Positions 7,125 through 15,243 of a DNA stretch of 22,627 bases are shown piece by piece. Below the pieces are notes generated by a model. The model searched no databases. It worked only from the letters and a program-made list of their open reading frames with translations, and was not told where the DNA came from. The first letter of the stretch is position 1; every line of letters begins with the position of its first letter. The translations under genes were made by a program, and so were the position numbers. Source of the DNA: DASRBO01 sp035653595 (GTDB taxonomy: Bacteria > Actinomycetota > Acidimicrobiia > Acidimicrobiales > JAJPHE01); the NCBI GenBank assembly GCA_035653595.1, contig DASRBO010000091.1:1-22627 (forward strand). Direction: 5' to 3'.

Positions 7125-9866
7125 ATGGTGGGAGTGATATTCGACGGCTTCTCCCACCAGCTGCCCGACACGGACCCGGAGGAGACGGCCGAGTGGCTGG
7201 ACTCCTTCGACGCGGTGGTCGACGCCCGCGGCAGGGCCCGGGCCCGCTTCCTGCTCATGAAGCTCCTCGAGCGGGCCCGGGCGGCCCAGGTGGGCTTCCC
7301 GGCCACGGTCTCGACGCCGTACGTGAACACCATCCCGCCCGACCAGGAGCCGTGGTTCCCGGGCGACGAGTACATGGAACGCCGCATCCGGGCCTACATA
7401 CGGTGGAACGCGGCGGTGATGGTCACCCGGGCCAACACCCGCTCGCCCGGCATCGGCGGTCACCTGGCCACCTTCGCCAGCTCGGCCTCCCTGTACGAGG
7501 TCGGCTTCAACCACTTCTTCCGGGGCAAGGACTCCGGCACCCCCGGCGACCAGGTCTACTTCCAGGGCCATGCCTCCCCCGGGGTCTACGCCCGGGCATT
7601 CCTCGAGGGCCGACTGACCGAGGAGCAGCTGGACCACTACCGCCAGGAGATCGGCGGCGCTCTCGAGGGCACCGGCGGGCTGGCGTCCTATCCCCATCCC
7701 CGGTCCATGCCGGACTTCTGGGAGTTCCCCACCGTCTCCATGGGTCTGGGCCCGATCAACGCCATCTACCAAGCCCGCTTCAACCGCTACCTGCTCAACC
7801 GCCGCATCGCCGACACCTCCCAGGCCCGGGTCTGGGGGTTCCTCGGGGACGGGGAGTGCGACGAGCCCGAAACGCTGGGGGCGCTGTCCCTGGCCGCCCG
7901 CGAGCAGCTCGACAACCTGATCTTCGTCGTCAATTGCAACCTGCAGCGCCTCGACGGCCCCGTCCGGGGCAACGGCAAGATCATCCAGGAGCTGGAGGCC
8001 ATCTTCCGCGGGGCGGGCTGGAACGTGGTCAAGGTGGTGTGGGGCTCCAAGTGGGACGAGCTGCTCGCCCGCGACGTCGACGGGGTGCTTCTCAACAAGA
8101 TGAACACCACCGTGGACGGCGAGTTCCAGAAGTACGCCACCGAGTCGGGCGCCTACATCCGCGAGCACTTCTTCGGCCCCGATCCCCGCCTGCGCCGCCT
8201 GGTGGAGCACCTGAGCGACGAGGAGCTGCAGGCGCTGCCGCGCGGCGGCCACGACTACCGCAAGCTCTACGCCGCCTACAAGGCGGCGGTGGAGCACACC
8301 GGTGCGCCTACCGCCATCCTGGCCAAGACGATCAAGGGATGGACCCTGGGCCCCGAGATCGAGGCCCGCAACGCCACCCACCAGATCAAGAAGATGACCA
8401 AGGCGCAGCTGACAACCCTGCGCGACCGCCTCTACCTGCAGGAGGAGATCCCCGACTCCGCCCTGGGGCGGGACCTTCCGCCGTACTACCGGCCCCCGGA
8501 GGGCTCCCCGGCCCACGAGTACCTCATGCAGCGCCGGCGGGAGCTCAACGGGTCGCTGCCCCGGCGGGTGGTGAGGGCGAAACCGCTCGAGCTGCCGAAC
8601 CCCAAGGCCTTCGCCGAGTTCGACAAGGGGTCGGGCGGCCGGGCGGTGTCGACAACCATGGCCTTCGCCGTGCTGCTGCGCAACCTCCTGCGGGACAAGA
8701 GCATCGGTAGCCGGGTCGTGCCGATCATCCCCGACGAGGCGAGGACCTTCGGGCTCGACGCCCTGTTCAAGGAGGTGAGGATCTACGCCTCCACCGGCCA
8801 GCTCTACACCCCGGTGGACGCCGATCTCCTGCTCAGCTACACCGAGTCCAAGGACGGCCAGATCCTCGAGGAGGGCATAACCGAGGCCGGCTCCATGGCC
8901 TCCTTCACCGCCGCCGGCACGTCCTACGCCACCATGGGCCAGCCGATGGTGCCGTTCTACCTCTTCTACTCGATGTTCGGGTTCCAGCGCGTCGGTGATC
9001 TCATATGGGCCTTCGGCGACTCGAGGGGCAGGGGCTTCCTGCTCGGCGCCACGGCCGGGCGCACCACCCTCGAGGGCGAGGGGCTGCAGCACGACGACGG
9101 GCACTCCCACGTGCTGGCGTCGACGGTCCCCAACCTGTCGGCCTACGACCCCGCCTTCGCCTACGAGCTGGCCACCATCGTCTCCGACGGCATCACCCGC
9201 ATGTACGGGCCCCAGCCCGAGGACCGCTTCTACTACCTGAGCCTCTACAACGAGAACTACGCCATGCCCGCCCTGCCCGAGGGCGAGGCCGGCGACGCCG
9301 TGCGCCGGGGGATCCTCGCCGGGCTCTACCGCTTCGCCGGGCCGGCCGACACCGCCGGCAACGGCCGATCGCGCCGGGCGACGGTTCTGTTCTCCGGACC
9401 GGCCTGGTCGGCGGCCATGGAGGCCCGCCGCCTCCTGGCCGAGGACTGGGGGGTGTCGGTCGAGTGCTGGTCGGCCACCTCCTACAAGGCCCTTCGGGAG
9501 GAGGCCCTGGCCGCCGAGCGGTGGAACCGCCTGCACCCGGGCGAGTCAGCGCGCGTCCCCTACGTCACCGCCGCCCTTTCCGAGGCTGAGGGCCCGTTCG
9601 TGGCCGTCACCGACTTCATGAAGATGGTGCCCGACCAGGTGGCCCGTTGGATCCCCGGCCCCTTCACGGTCCTGGGCACCGACGGCTACGGCCGCTCGGA
9701 CGCCCGCTCCGCCCTGCGGCGGTACTTCGAGGTCGACGCCCCCCACATCGTGCTGGCCGTCCTGGCCGCCCTGGCCGACGCCGGCGAAGGCAAGCCCGAA
9801 GAGGTCGCCGAGGCCATCTCCCGCTACGGGATCGACGCCGAGGCCCCCAACCCGGCCGAGCTGTGA
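7125..9866 (+). CDS. aceE: Pyruvate dehydrogenase E1, homodimeric type
   Basis: This thiamine-diphosphate enzyme decarboxylates pyruvate and reductively acetylates the E2 lipoyl arm. At 913 residues it has the usual AceE length. The N-terminus carries DPEETAEWLDSFDAVV, typical of actinobacterial AceE. GHASPG at 148-153, the ThDP-magnesium motif beginning GDGE at 241 and reaching NCNLQ at 270-274, and the C-terminal transketolase-like half with LQHDDGHSH are all present. The E2-docking N-terminus is intact. ATG 7125 has GAGG immediately before it, so in-frame GTG 7134, with GAGG 9 nt upstream, is an equally reasonable start. It is divergent from RNase HI and the E2/E3 operon. The stop overlaps the start of gpgS by 4 nt (GTGA). 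Identification is firm. Confidence 0.96.
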   Translation: MVGVIFDGFSHQLPDTDPEETAEWLDSFDAVVDARGRARARFLLMKLLERARAAQVGFPATVSTPYVNTIPPDQEPWFPGDEYMERRIRAYIRWNAAVMVTRANTRSPGIGGHLATFASSASLYEVGFNHFFRGKDSGTPGDQVYFQGHASPGVYARAFLEGRLTEEQLDHYRQEIGGALEGTGGLASYPHPRSMPDFWEFPTVSMGLGPINAIYQARFNRYLLNRRIADTSQARVWGFLGDGECDEPETLGALSLAAREQLDNLIFVVNCNLQRLDGPVRGNGKIIQELEAIFRGAGWNVVKVVWGSKWDELLARDVDGVLLNKMNTTVDGEFQKYATESGAYIREHFFGPDPRLRRLVEHLSDEELQALPRGGHDYRKLYAAYKAAVEHTGAPTAILAKTIKGWTLGPEIEARNATHQIKKMTKAQLTTLRDRLYLQEEIPDSALGRDLPPYYRPPEGSPAHEYLMQRRRELNGSLPRRVVRAKPLELPNPKAFAEFDKGSGGRAVSTTMAFAVLLRNLLRDKSIGSRVVPIIPDEARTFGLDALFKEVRIYASTGQLYTPVDADLLLSYTESKDGQILEEGITEAGSMASFTAAGTSYATMGQPMVPFYLFYSMFGFQRVGDLIWAFGDSRGRGFLLGATAGRTTLEGEGLQHDDGHSHVLASTVPNLSAYDPAFAYELATIVSDGITRMYGPQPEDRFYYLSLYNENYAMPALPEGEAGDAVRRGILAGLYRFAGPADTAGNGRSRRATVLFSGPAWSAAMEARRLLAEDWGVSVECWSATSYKALREEALAAERWNRLHPGESARVPYVTAALSEAEGPFVAVTDFMKMVPDQVARWIPGPFTVLGTDGYGRSDARSALRRYFEVDAPHIVLAVLAALADAGEGKPEEVAEAISRYGIDAEAPNPAEL

Positions 9867-10723
9867 AGCCGGCCATACGCGCCTTCGACCACCGTCAGTT
9901 CGACCTCGCCGGGCTGCTGGCGGCCAAGGGGGACCGGGGCATCTCGCTGTGCCTGCCCGCCCGCGACGAGGCCGCCACCATCGCCCGGATCGTCGAGAGC
10001 GTGGTCGGGCATCCCCTGCTCGACGAGGTGCTGGTGCTCGACGACCACAGCGTCGACGACACCGCCACGGTGGCTGCCGGCGCCGGCGCCCGAGTGGTGG
10101 ACGCGGCCCGCTTCCACCCGTCCTACGGGCCAGGCAAGGGCGAGGCCGTCTGGAAGGCGATCAGGGCCGCCCGGGGCGACCTGCTGTTGTTCTGCGACGC
10201 CGACCTGCGCGACTTCTCCCCCCACTTCGTCGTGGGTCTGGCCGGCCCCCTGCTGGTCGACGAGGACGTGCAGCTGGTCAAGGCCTTCTACGACCGTCCG
10301 GGTGACGGTCTGCCCCGGGGGGGCGGCCGGGTCACCGAGCTGGTGGCCCGACCCCTCCTCCACCTGCTGTTCCCCCACCTGGCCGGTGTGGTGCAGCCCC
10401 TGGCCGGCGAGTTCGCCGCCCGCCGCCAGCTGCTCGAGTCCCTCCCCATCGTCGGCGGCTACGGCGTAGACATCGGGCTGCTCATCGACGCCGCCGCCCG
10501 GACCGGCCCGGCCGGCCTGGCCCAGGTCGACCTCGGGGTGAGGACCCATCGCAACCGCCCCCTCGAGCAGCTGTCGCCCATGGCGGCGGTGGTGTCGATG
10601 ACGGCCCTCAGACGGGCGGGGGTGGATGTCACCGGGCGCCTGGTCCTCGAGCGCCCCGACTTCGCCGTGGCCGAGGTGATCTACCGCGAGATGCCACCGG
10701 TGTCGGCCGTGGTCGAGCGCTGA
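9863..10723 (+). CDS. gpgS: Glucosyl-3-phosphoglycerate synthase (GT81)
   Basis: This 286-residue glycosyltransferase is expected to join glucose from a nucleotide-sugar to D-3-phosphoglycerate, the first step toward glucosylglycerate and methylglucose lipopolysaccharides. It has a GT-A fold: LPARDEAATI (31-40), LDDHSVDDT (59-67), GKGEA (91-95), and the metal motif DAD at 112-114, where mycobacterial GpgS has DSD. It also has the family-specific segments VKAFYDRP, GGGRVTELVARPLL, VQPLAGEFAA, GGYGVDIGLLID and VDLGVRTHRNRPL. Frame-open sequence upstream lies inside aceE; the real start is GTG 9863, overlapping the aceE TGA as GTGA, and homology begins there. No gpgP phosphatase is seen. Co-translation with aceE is unusual. 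Family assignment is strong; donor preference is not determinable. Confidence 0.92.
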   Translation: MKPAIRAFDHRQFDLAGLLAAKGDRGISLCLPARDEAATIARIVESVVGHPLLDEVLVLDDHSVDDTATVAAGAGARVVDAARFHPSYGPGKGEAVWKAIRAARGDLLLFCDADLRDFSPHFVVGLAGPLLVDEDVQLVKAFYDRPGDGLPRGGGRVTELVARPLLHLLFPHLAGVVQPLAGEFAARRQLLESLPIVGGYGVDIGLLIDAAARTGPAGLAQVDLGVRTHRNRPLEQLSPMAAVVSMTALRRAGVDVTGRLVLERPDFAVAEVIYREMPPVSAVVER

Positions 10724-10729
10724 GGCTCC

Positions 10730-10752
10730 TGACCGTTGCCCCGTGACCGTTG
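10730..10752 (+). repeat. Direct repeat TGACCGTTG upstream of carboxylase operon
   Basis: TGACCGTTG occurs at 10730-10738 and 10744-10752, a 14-nt spacing, and a related TGACCGGCG follows at 10751-10759. The copies run into the predicted -35 box of the next promoter. They could be an activator site or chance in GC-rich DNA. Confidence 0.45.
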
Positions 10753-10779
10753 ACCGGCGACCGCTCGGGCCCGTAAGTT
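10750..10779 (+). promoter_or_regulatory. Promoter of the acyl-CoA carboxylase operon
   Basis: TTGACC at 10750-10755 and TAAGTT at 10774-10779 form a SigA-like -35/-10 pair with an 18-nt spacer. It is the best promoter match I noticed in the window, lying 57 nt upstream of the first gene. The predicted start site near 10786 falls within a palindrome. Confidence 0.5.
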
Positions 10780-10792
10780 AACCGTCGTTAGC
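10777..10792 (+). promoter_or_regulatory. Palindromic operator candidate overlapping the -10
   Basis: GTTAAC and GTTAGC form an inverted repeat (5 of 6 positions paired) separated by CGTC; the core TAAC-CGTC-GTTA is perfect. It overlaps the -10 box and the expected transcription start, a classic repressor position. The fourth gene of the operon encodes a TetR regulator, the natural candidate ligand-sensing repressor. No binding evidence exists. Confidence 0.42.
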
Positions 10793-10835
10793 AAGACCGG
10801 CCGCTCTTGCCGCCGGCACGGGCGAGGGGGCCTGC

Positions 10836-12434
10836 TTGCGTCCGCTGACCAGCCGAGTCGATCCGAGCTCCGAGCAGTACCAGGTCAACCGCCGGGGCAT
10901 GCTCGATCTGCTCGAGACCCTAGAGCGGGAGCAGGCCCGGGCCCGGGCCGGCGGCGGCGAGCGCTACGTCGAGAGGCACCGGCGCCGGGGCAAGATGCTG
11001 GCGCATGAGCGGGTGGAGCTCCTGCTCGACCCCGACTCGCCCTTCCTCGAGCTGTCCACCCTGGCCGGGTGGGGGACCGAGTACCACGTGGGGGCCAGCC
11101 TGTTGACCGGCATCGGGGTGGTGTCGGGCGTGGAGTGCATGATCGCCGCTCACGACCCGACGGTCCGCGGGGGATCGTCCAACCCCCTGACCTGGCAGAA
11201 GGTGCTCCGCTCGCTCGAGATCTCGCGCCAGAACCGCCTGCCGTTCGTCCACCTAGTCGAATCCGGTGGCGCCGACCTCCGGGCCCAGGCCGAGCTGTTC
11301 ATCCCGGCCGGTCGCCTCTTCCACCACCTGACCGCCCTGTCGGCCGCCGCCATCCCGACCGTTGCGCTCGTGTTCGGCAACTCCACCGCGGGCGGCGCCT
11401 ACGTGCCCGGCATGTGCGACTACGCCGTCATGGTCGAGAACCAGGCCAAGGTGTTCCTCGGAGGCCCCCCGCTGGTGAAGATGGCCACCGGGGAGGAGTC
11501 CGACGACGAGGAGCTGGGCGGGGCGGACATGCACTCGCGGGTCTCCGGCCTGTCGGACTACCTGGCCCGCGACGAGAACCACTGCATCGCCATCGGGCGC
11601 GAGATCGTCGCCCACCTGAACTGGCGCAAGCTCGGGACCGGCCCGACCATGCCGCCGGACGAGCCCCTCTACGACCCCGACGAGATATGCGGCATCGCCA
11701 GCATCGACCTGCGGGTGCCCTTCGACCCTCGGGAGGTGCTGGCCCGGGTGCTGGACGGGTCGGCGTTCGAGGAGTACAAGCCGCTGTACGGACCGGCTCT
11801 CGTGACCGGCTGGGGGTCGGTGCACGGGTACCTGATCGGGATCCTGGCCAACGCCAACGGGATCCTGTTCAACGAGGAGGCCCAGAAGGCCACCGAGTTC
11901 ATCCTGCTGTGCAACCAGACCGACACCCCGCTGGTGTTCCTGCAGAACACGACCGGCTACATGGTCGGCAAGGCCTACGAGCAGCGGGGGATCATCAAGG
12001 ACGGCTCGAAGATGATCAACGCCGTCACCAACTCCTCGGTCCCCCACATCACCATGAACATGGGATCGTCATACGGCGCAGGCAACTACGGCATGTGCGG
12101 GCGGCCCTACGACCCCCGCTTCCTGTTCTCCTGGCCCAACTCCAAGACGGCGATCATGGGCCCCGAGCAGCTGGCCGGGGTCATGTCGATCGTGGCCCGT
12201 CAGGCGGCCGAGGCCAGCGGCCAGCCCTTCGACGAGGAGGAGGACGCCCGCCGGCGGGCCGAGCTCGAGGCTCGGGTCGAGTCCGAGTCGCTCGCCCTCT
12301 ACATGACCGGGCACGGCTGGGACGACGGGATCATCGATCCCCGCGACACCCGAACCGTGCTCGGGCTGTGTCTCTCCGCCTGCATGTCGGCCGAGGTGCG
12401 AGGCACCCGCGGCTACGGGGTGTTCCGGATGTGA
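10836..12434 (+). CDS. Acyl-CoA carboxylase carboxyltransferase (beta) subunit, MCC-like
   Basis: This 532-residue subunit moves carboxyl from carboxybiotin to an acyl-CoA. Both crotonase-like halves are present: the N-domain with HDPTVRGGSSNPLT (106-119) and NSTAGGAYVPGMCD (182-195), then FLGGPPLVKMATGEE (207-221) and LGGADMHSR (227-235); the C-domain with FLQNTTGYMVG (368-378), GSSYGAGNYGMCGRPYDP (410-427) and WDDGIIDPRDTR. The C-terminus GVFRM resembles methylcrotonyl-CoA carboxylase beta (human MCCB ends GIFRM). A geranyl-CoA or other branched or unsaturated acyl substrate remains possible. The start is TTG 10836, supported by GAGGGGG at 10824-10830 with 5-nt spacing. Its stop overlaps the alpha subunit start (GTGA). 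No isovaleryl-CoA dehydrogenase or methylglutaconyl-CoA hydratase is recognised nearby, so leucine catabolism is only a possibility. Confidence 0.92.
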   Translation: MRPLTSRVDPSSEQYQVNRRGMLDLLETLEREQARARAGGGERYVERHRRRGKMLAHERVELLLDPDSPFLELSTLAGWGTEYHVGASLLTGIGVVSGVECMIAAHDPTVRGGSSNPLTWQKVLRSLEISRQNRLPFVHLVESGGADLRAQAELFIPAGRLFHHLTALSAAAIPTVALVFGNSTAGGAYVPGMCDYAVMVENQAKVFLGGPPLVKMATGEESDDEELGGADMHSRVSGLSDYLARDENHCIAIGREIVAHLNWRKLGTGPTMPPDEPLYDPDEICGIASIDLRVPFDPREVLARVLDGSAFEEYKPLYGPALVTGWGSVHGYLIGILANANGILFNEEAQKATEFILLCNQTDTPLVFLQNTTGYMVGKAYEQRGIIKDGSKMINAVTNSSVPHITMNMGSSYGAGNYGMCGRPYDPRFLFSWPNSKTAIMGPEQLAGVMSIVARQAAEASGQPFDEEEDARRRAELEARVESESLALYMTGHGWDDGIIDPRDTRTVLGLCLSACMSAEVRGTRGYGVFRM

Positions 12435-14422
12435 CCGGGGCCGACCGGAGGATCGCCAAGCTGCTGGTCGCCAACCGGGGCGAGATCGCCCGGCGGGTGT
12501 TCCGCACCGCCAGGCAGTGGGGCATGGCGACGGTGGCGGTGTACTCCGAGCCCGACGCCGGGGCACCGTTCGTGGCCGAGGCCGACGAGGCCGTGCCCAT
12601 CGGCGGGACCAGCGCCGCCGAGTCCTACCTGCGCGCCGAGGCCATTCTCGCCGCCGCCCGCCGCACCGGCGCCGACGCCGTGCACCCCGGCTACGGCTTC
12701 CTGTCCGAGAACGCCGAGTTCGCCCGGGCCTGCGCCGGGGCCGGGTTGGTCTTCGTGGGCCCGTCGCCGGAGGCCATCGAGGCCATGGGCTCCAAGGTCG
12801 CCGCCCGCCGGCTCATGACCTCCGCCGGGGTCCCCGTGGTTCCGGGGGCCGAGCTGGCCGGCAATGACCCCGCCGTCCTGGCCGCTGCCGCGGCCGAGGT
12901 CGGGCTGCCCCTCCTGGTCAAGGCGTCCGCCGGCGGGGGCGGCCGAGGCATGCGGCTGGTGGGCGCAGGCGACGATCTGGCCGCCGCCGTCGCCTCCGCC
13001 CGGCGCGAGGCGCTGGCGGCCTTCGCTGACGGGACGGTCTTCCTCGAGCGCTACATCCAGCCCGCCCGCCACGTGGAGATCCAGATCGTCGGGGACGAGC
13101 ACGGCAACGTCGCCACCCTGCTGGAGAGGGACTGCTCGGTCCAGCGCCGCCACCAGAAGATCGTGGAGGAGGCTCCCTCGCCTGCGGTCGACGCCGATCT
13201 GCGCCGGCGGATGGAGGCGGCTGCCGTCGACGCTGCCCTGGCCGTGGGCTACGTCGGTGCCGGCACCGTCGAGTTCGTCCTCGGGCCCGACGGCGAGTTC
13301 TTCTTCCTCGAGATGAACACCCGGCTCCAGGTGGAGCACCCGGTCACCGAGGCCATCACGGGCCTCGACCTCGTCGGTCTCCAGCTCCTGGTGGCCCAGG
13401 GGGGCCGGTTGCCGCCCGAGGCCATGTCCCCCACCATGCGGGGCCACGCCATCGAGGCCCGTATCTACGCCGAGGACCCCGGGGCCGGGTACGCCCCCTC
13501 CGCCGGGGTGGTCGAGTCCTTCGAGCTGCCCGACTGGGTCCGGGTGGACTCGGCGGTGGAGGCCGGCACCATCGTCGGGGTCGAGTACGACCCCATGCTG
13601 GCCAAGGTGGTGGCGTGGGCTCCCAGCCGGGCCGAGGCCGCCGCCCGACTGGCGGGGGCCCTAGGTCACGCCCGCATCCACGGCCTCACCACCAACCGCG
13701 CCCTGCTCGTCGGGATCCTCACCCACCCCGAGTTCCTCGCCGGGGCGGCCGACACGGGCTTCCTCGACCGTCACCCCCCGGCGGAGCTGGTGCCGGCGCC
13801 GGACGACCGGCAGTGGGCCCTGGCCGCCCTGGCCGCCACCCTGGCCGACCAGGCCGCCAACCGGCGCAACGCCCCCGTGCTCGCCACCCTCCCATCCGGA
13901 TGGCGCAACAGCCCCTCGGGACCGCAGTTCCGCCGGCTGGAGGCCGGCGGCCGGCTCGCCGAGGTCGGCTACCGGCTCGGCCGGACGCCGGTGTTCGAGG
14001 TGGACGGAGCCCGGCTCGACGACGTGGTGGTCCTGAGCGCAGAGCCGGACGCGGTGGACGTGATGGACGCCGGCGTGCGGCGCCGTTACCAAGTCAGTCG
14101 GGGCGCCGAGCGCCTCCACGTCGACGGGGGAGGCGTCCACGTCTCCTTCGCCATCCTCCCCCGCTTCCCCGAGCCGGCTCCGGCCGAGGCGACCGGCTCG
14201 CTGGCCGCCCCCATGCCCGGCCGGGTCAGCCGGGTGGAGGTCGTCGAGGGCGACCGGGTCGAGGTGGGCGACGTCCTGGTGGTGATCGAGGCCATGAAGA
14301 TGGAACACCGCCTGACCGCTCCGGAAGCGGGCACGGTCGAGGCGGTCAAGGTCCAGCCGGGCATGACGGTCAAGGGGGGAGACGTGGTCGTGATCCTGCA
14401 TCCGGAGGAGGACCCCGCATGA
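12431..14422 (+). CDS. Acyl-CoA carboxylase alpha subunit (biotin carboxylase + BCCP)
   Basis: This 663-residue protein carboxylates its own biotin with ATP and bicarbonate and hands it to the beta subunit. The order is the biotin carboxylase N-domain (KLLVANRGEIARRVF, 10-24), ATP-grasp with the glycine loop KASAGGGGRGMR (164-175), EMNTRLQVEHPVTE (294-307), the biotin-carboxylase C-domain, a linking region of about 120 residues that would hold the BT domain, and a BCCP domain with biotinyl Lys623 in EAMKMEH. The frame is open far upstream, but that part is a shadow of the beta gene; GTG 12431 overlaps the beta stop as GTGA and sits just before the homology start. The stop overlaps the next ATG (ATGA). 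All catalytic motifs are intact. It pairs with the adjacent MCC-like beta subunit. Confidence 0.93.
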   Translation: MTGADRRIAKLLVANRGEIARRVFRTARQWGMATVAVYSEPDAGAPFVAEADEAVPIGGTSAAESYLRAEAILAAARRTGADAVHPGYGFLSENAEFARACAGAGLVFVGPSPEAIEAMGSKVAARRLMTSAGVPVVPGAELAGNDPAVLAAAAAEVGLPLLVKASAGGGGRGMRLVGAGDDLAAAVASARREALAAFADGTVFLERYIQPARHVEIQIVGDEHGNVATLLERDCSVQRRHQKIVEEAPSPAVDADLRRRMEAAAVDAALAVGYVGAGTVEFVLGPDGEFFFLEMNTRLQVEHPVTEAITGLDLVGLQLLVAQGGRLPPEAMSPTMRGHAIEARIYAEDPGAGYAPSAGVVESFELPDWVRVDSAVEAGTIVGVEYDPMLAKVVAWAPSRAEAAARLAGALGHARIHGLTTNRALLVGILTHPEFLAGAADTGFLDRHPPAELVPAPDDRQWALAALAATLADQAANRRNAPVLATLPSGWRNSPSGPQFRRLEAGGRLAEVGYRLGRTPVFEVDGARLDDVVVLSAEPDAVDVMDAGVRRRYQVSRGAERLHVDGGGVHVSFAILPRFPEPAPAEATGSLAAPMPGRVSRVEVVEGDRVEVGDVLVVIEAMKMEHRLTAPEAGTVEAVKVQPGMTVKGGDVVVILHPEEDPA

Positions 14423-15243
14423 GTTCCTCGGGCTCGGGGGCGCGAGTCGAGCTGGCGCCCCTGCTGGCGGACGTGCAGGCCGAGGCGGACGACCTGGCCG
14501 GGGTGGTGGGCGGCCGCCCGGAGCGGGACTGGGATCTGGCCACCCCCGCCGAGGGCTGGACGGTCAGGGACCAGATCGCCCACCTGGCCTACTTCGACGG
14601 CGCCACCGTCACCGCCCTGTCCGACCCGGCTGCCTTCGCCGAGCTGCGCCAGCGGGTCTTCGAATCACCCCAGTCGTACCAGGCCGAGGTGGACCACCTG
14701 GCCCGCCGGCCCGGCCCCGAGCTGCTGGCCGGCTGGATGGCCGGACGGAAGGCGATGGTCGAAGCCTTCGGGGCCGCCGATCCGGCGGTCCGGGTGCCGT
14801 GGTTCGGACCGGACATGAGCGTGGCATCCAAGGCCACCGCCAGGCTCATGGAGACCTGGGCCCACGGTCAGGACGTGGCCGACGCCCTGGGTGTCGAGCG
14901 CCGGCCCACCGCCCGGCTCCGCCACGTGGCCCACATAGGGGTGAGGGCCTTCCCCAACAGCTACCGGGCCCGGGGGATGGAGGTGCCCGACGTGTCCGTG
15001 GCCGTGGTCCTGCGCGGACCGGCCGGCGAGCGCTGGGAGTGGGGGCCGCCGGACGCCCCCGATCGGGTCGAGGGCCCCGCCCTGGACTTCTGCCTGGTGG
15101 TGACCCAGCGTCGGCACGTGGACGACACCCGCCTGGTGACGACGCCCGGCCCGGCCCGGCGGTGGATGGAGGTCGCCCAGGCCTTCGCCGGCCCTCCGGG
15201 CGCCGGCCGCCGGCCCGGGCAGTTCCCTCCCCCCCGGTCGTGA
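14419..15243 (+). CDS. DinB/maleylpyruvate isomerase-like protein, TIGR03084 type
   Basis: This 274-residue protein has a mycothiol-dependent maleylpyruvate-isomerase-like N-terminal DinB four-helix domain. Likely metal ligands are H55 in RDQIAHL, and E145 and H149 in METWAHGQDV. GWTVRDQIAHLAYFD and the C-terminal -region pattern (LRGPAGERWEWGPPD) match the actinobacterial TIGR03084 family, whose function is not established as far as I know. The last ~20 residues are Pro/Arg/Gly-rich and probably disordered. The ATG at 14419 overlaps the alpha-subunit stop (ATGA) and follows GGAGGAGG by 7 nt, so expression is firmly tied to the carboxylase. Its stop overlaps the TetR start. It may act on a thiol adduct or acyl intermediate of the pathway, but that is a guess. 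Confidence 0.82.
   Translation: MSSSGSGARVELAPLLADVQAEADDLAGVVGGRPERDWDLATPAEGWTVRDQIAHLAYFDGATVTALSDPAAFAELRQRVFESPQSYQAEVDHLARRPGPELLAGWMAGRKAMVEAFGAADPAVRVPWFGPDMSVASKATARLMETWAHGQDVADALGVERRPTARLRHVAHIGVRAFPNSYRARGMEVPDVSVAVVLRGPAGERWEWGPPDAPDRVEGPALDFCLVVTQRRHVDDTRLVTTPGPARRWMEVAQAFAGPPGAGRRPGQFPPPRS

Noticed and set aside
7062..9536. 824-codon open frame antisense to aceE
   Set aside because: Its translation is low-complexity Gly/Val/Arg/His-rich with no domain; it is a frame shadow caused by GC-rich third positions of the clear aceE gene.
11069..12430. Long upstream extension of the carboxylase alpha-subunit frame
   Set aside because: The extra ~450 residues are Arg/Pro-rich and overlap the carboxyltransferase gene in another frame; homology begins just after GTG 12431.
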